Of a DNA stretch of 64,000 bases, positions 33,380 to 44,873 are shown one piece after another. Source of the DNA: Heterostelium album PN500. Lineage: Eukaryota > Evosea > Eumycetozoa > Acytosteliales > Acytosteliaceae. Under the pieces are notes generated by a model, which saw only the letters and a program-made list of their open reading frames with translations, did no database searches and was not told the DNA's origin. Both the position numbers and the translations under genes were made by a program. How positions within the stretch are numbered: position 1 is the first letter of the stretch; each line of letters opens with the position of its first letter. The stretch covers positions 3,162,001 to 3,226,000 of the forward strand of contig NW_008805064.1 in NCBI RefSeq assembly GCF_000004825.1, in the 5' to 3' direction.

Positions 33380-34066
33380 ATTAATAAATCATTTACAATG
33401 TTTCTTAAAGAATATATTAATATCTTTTAAGATGACGACAATGTTAGGAATCCAGTCATTTCTATTGCAAAATTTACAAAAAAAAAAAACGAAAATTTTA
33501 AATAGTTGCTCCATCACAAAGTGTTCTTTAATACTATATATCAAAAGAAAAACCAAAATGTTTGACTATAGAGCGCTCAACGGTATCTGTTTGGACCTTC
33601 CAATTTCTGATCTCTGCCTGAAGGTTTGGATGTTCTAGAATACTTGTTTCTCTTTAAATCTATTAATTATAGTGAATACAAAAATATATTCGGCTTGTAT
33701 CCTTGTTAAATCTGTTTAAACACGCATCCTACACGACATTGGCATGCGCTCATATAGAGTATGCTCACGAGTGAATGCTCAATCAATCTCCTTATCTCTA
33801 ATTGGTTTACTAAACTAATAAAAAGAGTCAGAACATTTGTTACTAATGATATTGATCGATGACCGCAAAGTGTGCAATATTAAAATCAAGATTTGGCTTT
33901 CAAATTTGTTAACAAATAAAAATAAAATTGTCAAAGACCACCAAGATTTCAAAAATTTTAAAAATTTAAAACAAAGTATTGTTGTCTTTTTATTTTCAAT
34001 TTGTACAATACACATAATCGTTGTTTATTTGGTGTATATTCATATTGATAAATTAAATTAGTAGTA
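33380..34066. other. Divergent promoter region, PPR-like gene / TFIIF beta
   Basis: 687 bp. Two patches are less AT-rich than usual: 33558-33638 (an ATG frame of 26 codons, MFDYRALNGICLDLP...) and 33718-33790 (several GCTCA repeats). Neither resembles a known gene. Both could be promoter elements or a short upstream gene. Confidence 0.5.
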
Positions 34067-35058
34067 ATGAGCGAAGATAGTAATGATGCATTAGTAGGTG
34101 AAATCAATACAGACAATGTTGAAACACAAGCATGGTTAATCAAAGTACCAAAGCATCTCGCTGATCATTGGATGACCGCTGGTGGTGGTACTGAAATTGG
34201 TAAACTATTCTTTAAATCTTCAAACAATGTAAATATCAATCAAATCTATAGATATATAAATAAGTTTATATATAATAACATAAAAGTATGAACTTTGTTT
34301 TTAATATGATTTATTACAAACAATCAATCAATCAATCAACAATAGTTGTCATTATCTATCAACTTTAAAGATAAAGAGAATAACAATGGTTATGTACCGA
34401 GTGAAGAGTTACAGTTGGTTACTACACCACTACCAGACTCTAATCCAATAAAGATATTCTCAGAGGATACAGAGAATGCATTGTCATTCGAAGGTAGCAT
34501 TGGTTTGCGTTGTGACGTCAGAATGGATCTATCATCACCGGCATACCGTGAGCTCATGAAGAGTAGAACTACCTCGTACAACACCAAGACCAGACAATCA
34601 AAGACTATCGAAGCTAACGATAGATCTCAACTACATAGAGTCTATTCTAATCCTGCCAAGATTGCTGTTAGTACAACTGTTTATACTAAACCAAAAGTAT
34701 GTTATCATCATTATTATTAGATATTTGTTAATAATCATTAATTATTACTAATCTCTTTATTATTATTTAATTATATTTATATTTATATTTATAGGGTAAA
34801 TCACAAGAAGATAAAAGAGAAAGAATGCAAGAAGAAGATCTTATTGATCTTATTTTCAAGGCTTTTGGTGAGAAACAATATTGGTTACTTAAAGATCTCG
34901 TTGCCTATACTGATCAACCACAGGTTTGGTTGAAACAAACATTGGAAAAGATTTGTACTCTTCACAAGAGAGGTTCACACAGAAACAGTTATGAAATCAA
35001 ACCTGAATACAAAACATCGACACAACCAGGTGCCATTTCTAGTAAACCTGGACTTTAA
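34067..35058 (+). CDS. gtf2f2: Transcription initiation factor IIF, beta subunit (RAP30)
   Basis: TFIIF beta joins the alpha subunit, binds RNA polymerase II and brings it to the promoter complex. Three exons (34067-34228, 34346-34696 and 34795-35058) give 258 residues, close to the human 249. The N-terminal dimerisation domain shows AWLIKVPKHLADHWM (residue 23 on), GTEIGKLFF and, in exon 2, the beta strands around VRMDLSSPAYRELMKSR. The C-terminal winged helix, about residues 175-245, is clear: EEDLIDLIFKAFGEKQYW, then LKDLVAYTDQPQVWLKQTL and NSYEIKPEYK. The start ATG has a GTAGTAATG context and is the first in frame. Confidence 0.96.
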
Positions 35059-35369
35059 CAACCTATCAAATTAAAAAAACAAGTTAAACAACAATCAACA
35101 AAACAAAACAAAACAAAACAAACAAAACAAAAGAAAAGAAAAAGAAAAGAAAAGAAAAGAAAGAAAAGAAAAGAAAAGAAAACAAAATATCAACAAAAAA
35201 TAGTAATCTAGACAGTTTAATAATCATTAATATTATATTAATCTAATCTAATCTAAAGTAAAGAAATGTAAATAAAAAAAAAGATTGAAAAAAAAGATAT
35301 ATATATATTTTTTTGTTATAAAATACACAAAAAAGGAATTTGTTGTTGTTTTTTTTATTTACATTTAGT
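35059..35369. other. Convergent spacer, TFIIF beta / phospholipase D
   Basis: About 310 bp holding an AAAAC/AAAAG simple repeat, a short AT-only inverted repeat (ATTAATAT-T-ATATTAAT, 35226-35242) and T-runs; no gene. Confidence 0.7.
35101..35185 (+). repeat. (AAAAC)n then (AAAAG)n simple repeat
   Basis: About 85 bp in the TFIIF beta 3' UTR region switch from AAAAC units to AAAAG units at about 35131. Purine-rich on the coding strand. Confidence 0.85.
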
Positions 35370-38300
35370 TTACATGACAAGTTTCATACTGGTGATGATG
35401 TCAGAGATGACAGAGGATGGTTCACCATCTTCTACTAACATTCCTAATGGGAATTCAATGATGTAACCTTTGATGCTGGTGAGCATGGTGTGCTCTACTA
35501 TGTTGGATGGTATTCTACCGTCACGATTGAACTGTGAGATCTTACGGCAATTGTCAGGAATATAGGTTCCGAATGTGTGTTTGTAGATCAGAGTGTTGTT
35601 GGTTGCGATACTTCGCCAGATTTCATTGTAGGTCGACGATACGACTGGATCCTGTACGGCGTAGCTCATGATGGGATCTGGTTTCTGTGTTAGACCAAGA
35701 TGATTCTCCCAGAGCTGTAGACGTAGACGTAGTGCAAAAGAACCGGCCATGTATGGCTTACCGTTCATTCGCGACTCTGTCATATCTTTGTCCTCGATGA
35801 CCGCACAAATCTCAGAGTCTCTCGAGCCGTTCATCGAACGATCGTTGATGTTTGCCGATCCGATAATTGTAATTCTATCGTCAACGATCATCAGTTTCGA
35901 ATGAACATAGACCTGCTCCGTAAAGATGACATCACCATTGATACACCAGTTTCTCATGGAGTTGAAAGAGATATATTGATCGATATCGACTTGTGGATAC
36001 TTTGCCAAGAGTTCTGACTTGATACCTTGAATCGATTTGAATGTCCATTTAACAATCAACTGAATGTCAGCAGTATTGACATCTCCCTCTGCATGAACCG
36101 GTAACAAAACGATAACTCTAAATACCTCATTACATAAAATTGCTTTTTCAATTCTAAATAATAATAAATTGTTAATATAAACATTCAATTGTAAATGTGA
36201 TAGGTTTGATTGATTGATATTTACCTTTTAAATAATGCAAATGAAATTTGATTGTTTGGCTGTGGTGTTCCAACGGATGTAATGAAATATTGATTCTGAA
36301 TGTAGATAAAGTGTTGTGACATGTTGATGAGATTGATGTATGCCTTGTAGATAGAGTTCTCTAGCGATTGACCTGCAGACCAATCACATACCGATCGGAC
36401 AATCTGCACTTTGGAAGTACCGTTGGTTGGTGGCAGTGGTTCCAGTGTTGGAACGAGATATGGATACTTCTTGTAGTCTCTGTTCGAATTCTTTGCGTGA
36501 TTCCAACGTTGAATAAAGTTGGTGGCGATATCACGCGCAGCATTGCCATTGACGGAAACAGAGACGTCGTGCCATGGGATTCTCGGGTGGTTGTTACGAT
36601 CGATAAGACAGATGCGCTCGTTCGAACGTGGTTTCACAATGCAGGTATTGATGTAGTCGGGTCCAGGGAATACTTTCTCTTCGGAATCCGCTAGTTTGAA
36701 GAAATGGTTGTCGTAGCGACCGTAACACAGATCAAGTCCACCGAGGAATGCAAGAACCTGGTCGATCACTACAATCTTTTGATGATGTGACCACGAGAGT
36801 GGAACGAACGGTGGATGTCTGATGACCTTGATGTTTCTGGCGTGTAGCTTCTCAAACAATGCCTTTACGAAACGCGAACCTAGATCAGTGGCAAGCGTTG
36901 TTTCGTCCCAGATCAAAACATAGATCTTAACACCTTCCGCTGCTTTCTTAAAGAGTAGTTTGTCGAGTCTGTATCGGTCGGCTTCCTCTGCGCTGCAATT
37001 GGGATCTCTGATGAGAGTGATACCTGGCGATATGCACCATCCACCAATGAAAATCTCGTTTCGCGCATTCTTTATGGCGTAGTAGATACGCTCAAAGTAA
37101 TCCAAACCGTTGATGTAGTAGTTGACCTGAATATCGTCTCGAGGCATTGCAAAAGAATGAAAACGATATGATCCTTTCGAATTGGAACGAATGGTATTGA
37201 CAAACATCGATGCCTTTGATGTGGTGAGGGCAATGAATGTATACTCCTTGTCGAATGTGTCCAACACGAAATCGGTGGCATCCTTGCTCTCCTCGATCTC
37301 CTTGGCATTGGAGCGTAGCACTTTCTTCAAGATCGAAGGATAGTTGTGATGGTTCGGATGTTCCTTTGGCAACACCTTTACACTGGTATTGAACAAACAG
37401 ATGACCTTTGACGGTTTACTAGACAAACGTTTGTAGGCAATCAAAAATCCATTCCTACACTCAAAGTAACGTAGTGAATATGCATACTTTAAGAATCCAA
37501 CATATTTAACTTTATAAAGATAACCTGCACATTGTTGTTGTTTTACATTTGAATGTAACTAGTTGGCATAATAGTAATAGAATTATTATTATTATTAGAA
37601 ATGTATTATTAATGTTATTTAATTGAATATAACTTACATCTTCAATTGGTTTAACTAAACAAAAATACATTAGATCAAAGAAACCGAAACATCTCGGTAG
37701 ATCTGGGTTGACGTTGGCACGACGAAGGAATGCATCGTGTACCATGGATGCATTCATTTCCTTGGTATAGAAATCGGTGGTTGATTTTAGAACAGCACCT
37801 TTCTGTATTGAATTGAGATTACTCGAAGACTCTTTGAAAATGGTATTGACAATCTCCTCTGGTGTTCCAATATTTCCATAACCAAACTCATTGAAAACCG
37901 TCAGTGAATCTACTAATCTAACCAACTCTAACAACTCTGATTTATAAATATACTCTTCTGATTTCTTTTTACAAATTCTAAAAACCACTATAAATATAAT
38001 AATAATAATAATAATAATAGTAATAGTAATAGTAAAAAATGCATTAGTATTTGTTTATAACTTATATATATATATATATATAAGTTGATTATTAATATAT
38101 TTTTGTTGTTTAAACTACACCTACATTCAGATCTTTCTTTAATAGTTCCTCTTGTCATAATTGAAATTAAATCAATAATATGTGATATAGATGGATTTTT
38201 GTTGGGTGCAAGTTGAAACTTCTTGGCAATGTAAATAAAGAGTAGTTGTACGAGTCGATCGATGACACTACGCCATTTGTTGACCAATACCGATTTGTTT

Positions 38301-40021
38301 AGATAGCTAAACTCGGCATTCTGTAAGTTCTTTCCACTGTAAATATTAGAGTTCTTTACCAACAGCAGTTGATAACTGAATGCACCTATTTCATCAATCT
38401 CTGGACCAGACGGACTATTTGGTTCGTTAGTTGGTAAATCAGTCGATGTTGTAGTGGTCGATGTGGTTGTTGTTGCTGCTGCTGCTGCTGCTGTGCTAGT
38501 GGTTGTTGTTGTAGTGGTGGTACTTGTTGTTGTTGTTGTTGTTGCTTTCGGTATTGTATCGGATGTTGTTGGTGTTGAAATATGCATATTCTCGGTTGGT
38601 TCGTTTTGTTGTTGTTGCTGTTGTTGTTTCTGTTGTTCTGCTTGTTGTTCTGCTTGTTGTTCTGCTTGTTGTTGTTTATGTTTCTGTTGAATCATATCGT
38701 CGATCATGGTTGTCGAGGTATTTGACTTCTCATCGTGCTCACTGGTCGCCAGAATCTCTGACAATATATTAATACCATGTGGTAGATTAGTGAGAAACCA
38801 AAGACCTTGAAATATAAGAAACTCTGAGAAATCCTGTAGTGAAATCTCATCTTTTCTAAATAGATTATATAGATTATGTAATTCTTCTCTTGCAACTAAA
38901 TAAATATATTTTCAGATAAATAAAATATTGGTTAGATATTTTAAGTTATAAAATAACTTTATCAGCTGTTGTAATAACACTTACAATATGTTTTTTTATA
39001 AAGATGATTTTCGACCATGGTCGAATTCGAACGTTTTCTAGGTGCCAAATGACGTCGTAGTGGCGGTGTGAATAGAGCTGCTTTCATACTGTTTACATGC
39101 CCACTAAATGTATGACTTCTAGAGGGTGTGCTACTGGTGCTATTGCTGTTGCTGTGATTGTTGTTGTTGGCGTTGGTGGTTGTTGTGGTGGTTGTTATTA
39201 AGGTTGGTCCGGATTGAGTTGTAGTGGTTGTGGTGATGTGACTATTATTGCTATTTGGATTGTTGGTGTTCGAGTTGGTCGGTGGCATGTTGTTGGTGGC
39301 AGCGGTACTGCTACTGATATTGCTGTCACTCATGTAGCTGTAGGCACTGCTGCTGTCGCTGTAGGTATCGCTGTCACTGCCGTTGTGATACGGCGAGTAG
39401 TCTTCTCCATTGAGATTGAGTGATTCAATCTGGTAGAAGAGTTCATCGAGATTCTTTTCGTCCAACATCAAATGATCGCCGCCACTGTGTCTATTGGCAC
39501 CTGTACTGTCCAGTACCAACGTTTTGTTCCTATCCTTTAGTAAAACATTGTTTGATGATACCGGTAGTGGATTAGGTACGAACCTACTATCCATTGTTTC
39601 AATATGTGCATTATTTACTATGATTTCTTGTTGTTGTTCCTGATGATGATGATGATGATGATGATGAGTATGTTGTGGTTGTTGTTGTTGTTGTTGTTTT
39701 ATAGGATCTGGTAAAAGATAATGAGGTGTCTCTGCTGTGTTTAAAAAAGATGTTGATTTGGATGATGATGATGGTGATGTCGATGGATTTGGGTGACCGC
39801 TACTATCTGTAGCATTGGATAGGTGTTTATTGTTTGGTTGTTGAGTTTGTTGCTGAGCTTGTTGTAGTTGTTGTTGTTGTTGTTGTTGATTTTGATGCTT
39901 ATTAGGTTTCAATTTATTTTTATAATAATTATAATTAACAAACTTTGATATTTTATGATGTTTAGGTGAATGTGTAGGTGAAGGAGGAGGTGCTTTCAGA
40001 TGTGAATTACTATTGTTGCTA

Positions 40022-40071
<50 letters not shown>

Positions 40072-40527
40072 ATTATTATTATTATTATTATTCGAAGATG
40101 AGGTTGTTGTTGTAGTACTACTAATGACAGTAGTTGTATTGTTGGCACTAGATGAAGACGAAGATGAATTTGAGAGTTGTTTATCATTGCTATTGCTATA
40201 TCTATTGACACCATTGCTACTACTTGTTAATTTCAACTTTTGTCTGAGTCTGCTTCCATGACTACCATTCATACTACTACGATTACTATTGAGGCTATTT
40301 GTATTAAGAAATGAACTACTACTATTGTTTACACTACTGCCAATGCTATTGTTGTTGCCGTTGTTGGTAGTGGTGGTGGGAGTAGGAGTAGGTATCACTG
40401 CAGTAGTAGTTGTTGTTGTTGTAGTGATTGTTGTTGCATTCGACGACGACGATGCTAAAGGTTCAACATCACCATCATTTCCATTGTTTGTAACACCTAC
40501 TCCTCCAGTTGAATGGGGAGTTTCCAT
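35370..40527 (-). CDS. Phospholipase D with long low-complexity N-terminus and PH domain
   Basis: Hydrolyses phosphatidylcholine to phosphatidic acid and choline. Five exons: 40527-38985, 38895-38125, 37987-37638, 37558-36225 and 36153-35370, giving 1593 residues with closed phases. Residues 1-500 are Asn/Ser/Thr/Gln/His-rich, with a run of about 30 Asn. About 515-560 hold a conserved helical segment (REELHNLYNLFRKDEIS). A second Gln/Thr-rich block lies at about 585-650. A PH domain starts at about 901 (GYLYKVKYVGFLKYAYSLRY). The two HxKxxxxD catalytic motifs are HQKIVVID (about 1144) and HSKLMIVD (about 1416), each followed by the usual GG/GS and N/D residues. So both halves of the active site are present. 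It resembles eukaryotic PH-PLD enzymes; which D. discoideum pld it matches is not decided. Confidence 0.93.
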
Positions 40528-41898
40528 CTCAGTTTGATTCAAAGAAAATATAAAAAATAATTATTATCAGATTTATTATCTAATCTGTATTTAACTGAAC
40601 TAATTCTAACTGTTTCTAATATTTATAAATATATGTGTATCGAATCTAATCTAAAAAAAAAATTTTTAGAGTGAAATAAAAAAAAAAGAAAGAAAGAAAG
40701 AGAAAAGAGATACGAAGTTGATAAATTAGTAAAACTACTACTACTACTATATTTTGATTTGATTAAATGATATATATCACTATAATTATATATGTACTTG
40801 ATGTATGTGAATGTGTGGAAAAAGTGAACAAAAATGAAAATAACTTGCTCAACTATGCTTTGATGGGAGGATTGGTTTGGTTTGTTATATTAATTAGTTT
40901 GATTGTGTGAGGTGGTTATTTTTGTGAAACTGTGTATTTTAGGGTGAAAGTGGAGGTGGTGGTGTGGATGTTTAGATAATTTTGTTTGGTTTGTGTGTGT
41001 TTTTTTGGAATGATTTCAATTGTCACTAAAGTTTTGCTCTGTCTGTGGATCAAAAACACACACAGTTTAAGAACATAAAAAAAAATCAAATAAAAATAAT
41101 TTTTATTAATCAAATGAGCAAATTAATTTGTTTATTTTTTTGATGATTTTTTTGATAGCGAACAGGTGGTAACTTTTAAAGAAATCGGTGGATTAAAAAA
41201 CGAGAGCAAAGAGCGCAATCTAATAAAAATGAAATAAAAAAAGTAAAAAAAAAAGTTTTGGGTCGATTTTTTGATAAAACGAAACATAGCAACATCTAAA
41301 CCTTTTACGTGAGCGATAACCATTTGAAGTATTTTAATTTTCTCTCTCTCAGAGAAAAAAAAACCTTAAACTAATAATAGAATGAATTTTGTTTTTTCAT
41401 TTATAAGATATATAAAACTAGTAACTGTAATAATTGTATAACATAACAAGCTAAAAGAAAAAGATGACACTTTATTTAATTGATTTATATTTTATTTTAT
41501 TTTATTCTTTTTAAAAGAAATACCAACCAAATTATTATTATTATAATTATATTTAATATTTATTTATATAACACATAAAATTTAAATATTTCAATGAAGA
41601 GTTAAAATATTAATCTTATTTTTGAGGAATGACATACATTTACTCTTTTACTTTTTTTTCTATTTATTTTTTATTATATTTTTTTAAACAACCTATTATA
41701 TCAGTGTACAATATACTATTATATAATTTATTATTTATTTTTAACTTTGGCTTTCTAATAAAATAAAAAAAAACCAATACAGTAAGGACATTCAGGCTTT
41801 ACTTTATAAAGGTATTAGTGTTTACACATTATTTTTGTTGTAGCAATTATACAAAATTGAATGAATATGATTAGTAATAGCAAGAGTAATTATAATTA

Positions 41899-42540
41899 AA
41901 AGGAATGTAAAAATCAAATTCACAATGACATATGAAAGTAAGATGTGTCAGCTGACAACAACATAAAACATGACTTGTATCGACATTTTTTGCACCACTT
42001 GCCTTTTTTTAAAATAGGTATTCAAAAATACCAATTTTGGAAATTTTTTTTATTAATTTTTAAAGTGTTATTTTTTATTAAGATAATTTTCTGATTCACT
42101 TATTGTTTTGAATAAAAAAAGATGATGCTAAAACAAATAAATATTATTTAATACAAAAGATCCTTTTTGAATTCCTTAAAATGGTATTGAACCAAATTTA
42201 ATATTAATAGTTTTTACAAAAAAAAACAAACAATAATTGTTTTTTTAAAAGTTTCATTATTTGAAAATTTTCAAATGATTTATTTAATGTTTACCACAAG
42301 GAATCCAATAATTAAGAAGAATATGATTAAGTTAACGTCTTTGTTATCTTCCAATCTTTTTTTTTTTGATTTGATTTGATTTGATTTGATTTATTAACTT
42401 TATTTACTTTTGGTTTGGTTGGATTAAAACTATAAATAAAACTTGAAGTTGATATTCTGTTCAACTATATATATGAGAGAGTATATTCTTATTATTAAAA
42501 TGTAGTGTAACACTAATAAAGTTGCCGACTTTATTGGTTT
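41899..42540 (+). repeat. Promoter-like module, copy 1
   Basis: It begins AAGGAATGTAAAAATCAA followed by ACAACATAAAAC and TCGACATT. About 450 bp later comes CTTTATTTAC.TTTGGTTTGG and a TATA box CTATAAATA (42430-42438). The same succession of blocks recurs about 740 bp to the right. No gene follows the TATA box directly. Confidence 0.55.
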
Positions 42541-42639
42541 GTAATTAGGCAAAAAACAAATAATAATAATTGGTTAAACAAAAATACATTTTTTAAAATA
42601 ACTCTCCATTAGTTTTTTTTTATATTTTTGTAGTATTAT

Positions 42640-43460
42640 TAAAGGAATGTAAAAATCAATTCAATGAAAGACTTACAACATAAAACTAGAGACCATCGAC
42701 ATTAAAGTTTCCACTAAAATTGCAATCAAGCTCAACAACCAAAATTAAATCAAAAAAAATATTTATTTATTTTATTGAATCATTTACTTGAAGTTAATAT
42801 TTTATCTACTATTATCTTTTCTACATAGTCAAAAATTCTTATAAGAGAGTCAAGTTCGATCTCATCTCGTCTCTTTTTATGTCTTCGCATAGTTCAGTCC
42901 AAGCAATTGGTACTCCAACTGGTCTTCATTGAGTAATCCAAGTCAGATATTTGATGGAACAACTCGAATATCGCTCTACTATTTTTATGAAGTATTGTAT
43001 GACCCAAAAGGTAATCGTGAGATACTTGTACAATCGTACAGTCAAACTTTCAAACGATCGGTTCTTGTACAGACCTCCAACGGAATTACACCTCCAGAAT
43101 AGATTACTACTTATAAACAAATTAGATTATCAAGCTATTAGCAAAGACTTCACGGTATATTCTATGTTTAAGAAAAAAAGAACAACTCAAAAGTAAGAGC
43201 TATTGTTAAAAAGTTAAAGTGGAACACTTCTTTGGTTTAACTGACGAAAGGTGTCATATTAAAAAGTCGCAGTATCTTAAACAAAGAAAATGAATATTGC
43301 CAACACTTTTTTTTTCTTTTCGTTGATTTGAACAGGTTAGCTTTATTTACATTTGGTTTGGTTGGTTTAAAAGTATATAATCTTGAGTTGAACAATGATG
43401 AGCAAGACTATGAGAGTATACACTGTATCACTCTTTCTTAAAGATTTGTTTTTTTTGTTA
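42640..43460 (+). repeat. Promoter-like module, copy 2
   Basis: The same ordered blocks as copy 1: AAGGAATGTAAAAATCAA at 42643, ACAACATAAAAC, TCGACATT, then CTTTATTTACATTTGGTTTGG at about 43342 and a TATA-like AGTATATAAT. A 24-codon ATG frame (MMSKTMRVYTVSLFLKDL...) begins about 25 bp after it. The order is kept but the sequence between is diverged. Confidence 0.5.
42879..43196 (+). pseudogene. Possible gene remnant, unknown family
   Basis: A stretch of normal coding composition inside AT-rich spacer. A frame from the ATG at 42879 (MSSHSSVQAIGTPTGLH) meets one TGA. It then stays open for 87 codons (including MEQLEYRSTIFMKYCM and SNDRFLYRPPTELHLQN) to a TAA at 43196. I recognise no domain. 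It could be a decayed host gene, the visible exon of a gene with introns, or a chance frame; a joint around the TGA by splicing was not found. Confidence 0.3.
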
Positions 43461-43486
43461 CATGTTTAATCACTGGTTGAAATGGT

Positions 43487-44873
43487 TTAAATGATTTCAA
43501 CTTTATTCCATGCGGTGTTTGAATGATTCTGACCAACCTCCAAAGTGTAAAGTTCATTATCTTGTTTTCTCAGAGTTTGGAATTGATTATTTCTATAAAA
43601 GACACATAGCTGATTATTTTCAAGTTTCTCTTTTAGTGATCTGTAACCATCATATGTCAGTTGTTCACCTGCCAAGAAATCTTTAACTGGATTGTTAAAA
43701 AAAAGTAAATAAATGTTAATACAAGATTACTCTAACCAATTAAACTACAGACAAACAAACAACTAAACTTACCAGTACGTTCAAATTGAATGGACATAGT
43801 TGGGAATATTTCAATAAATCTTATCATCTTTGCTTCCAAATCGTGGTGTGTAAGATTTTGTTCCATAATTATATCATATCCCTATAAATTATATATAGAT
43901 ATGTAAGTAAGTTTATGTTTAACAATAATATTATTTTTAATTATTATTATTATTACATACTTCTTCATTCTCTGAATAGATCCAACCATGATATAGCTTG
44001 ATGTTAACGAAATTAAAGATGTTGTAGATCGATTTCATTTCGAATTGATCGATGGCAGAGAATTTTACGTTGACATCGCTTACGCCCGAGTAGATGAGCA
44101 ATTGGAGTTCGTCTTCACGATACTTGTTGAGTGCATTCTGTTTTTCTTTGTCGGACTTGCATTGTCCTTCCATGTATTTGTAGACGAGTGCACCGATCTG
44201 GCTCATCTTTACTTTATTCTTATCTTCGGTGTCGAATGTGATCTTTCCGAGCAACAACAACACATTGGCAATAGCCACCAACATAGATTGTGGTTTATTT
44301 TCATTCAAAACGATCTGTACTGTTCTATCATTATATTGTATTGCTTTAACTTTACATTCAATTTCCTGTTGCAAATAAATAAACATTAGTAACTCTCCTC
44401 TGTGTACAACCATAGGCAATTTTAATTGTTGAACATACCAAAAATTGATTTTCAACCAATTTAATTTTCAAATCTTCAATCAACGATTTATTATCTTTAC
44501 CGTTATCCCAATAGGTTGCACCAATATCTTTTTCAATATGAAACCAAAGATGTCCATTTCTAACACCAATAACTAAATAATAGATAATATATAAATGTTA
44601 GAATAAAATAAAACTTGTTGTTGGTTTAGATTTAGTTTGTCTTTGCTTTTTTTTCATACCTTTTGCTGGTCCACTTGGTGTTGAAACAAGCTGACCAAAG
44701 AAGAAACCAAAGCGCTGACAAGCATCAGGTGTAATATCAAACTCTAGATCCTGTCCATCTTTAGCAGGATATTTATATTTCTTTACTTGTATATCATCTA
44801 CATACTCATCATCACTGTTGTTACTGATTCTAATACTGTTGAACGTTCTATTGATTTTATCGGTATCAGACAT
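43487..44873 (-). CDS. MINDY-family protein without catalytic residues (pseudo-deubiquitinase)
   Basis: MINDY (FAM63) proteins are cysteine proteases that trim K48-linked ubiquitin chains. Five exons (44873-44660, 44572-44439, 44365-43961, 43881-43773 and 43686-43487) encode 353 residues. Family landmarks are clear: NENKPQSMLVAIANVLLL where active members have NENGPCPLLAI, then VNVKF, KLYHGWIYS, FLAGEQLTYDGY, and FYRNNQFQTL where active members have FFRNNHFSTM. Thus the catalytic Cys is Gln, the catalytic His is Gln, and the Gln before NEN is Leu. The first 110 residues form a separate domain (GVRNGHLWFHI...GATYW) that I cannot name. It is probably a ubiquitin-binding or regulatory protein without protease activity. 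The ATG at 44873 is the first in frame. Confidence 0.85.

Larger units (their letters stand above)
40528..43486. other. 3-kb gene-poor region between phospholipase D and MINDY-like gene
   Basis: AT-rich. The first kilobase is probably the phospholipase D promoter and 5' leader. From 41899 on it contains two related modules and an ORF remnant (listed separately). The 63- and 65-codon minus frames at 40916-41323 look like spacer. Confidence 0.6.

Noticed and set aside
38454-38772. Plus-strand Val/Cys-rich frames opposite phospholipase D
   Set aside because: Mirror images of Thr/Gln repeats in the minus-strand gene, with no independent start, splice or motif support.
41132-41323. 63-codon minus-strand frame in the phospholipase D promoter region
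   Set aside because: A hydrophobic Phe/Ile run arises from A/T tracts. No relatives recognised and no splice context.
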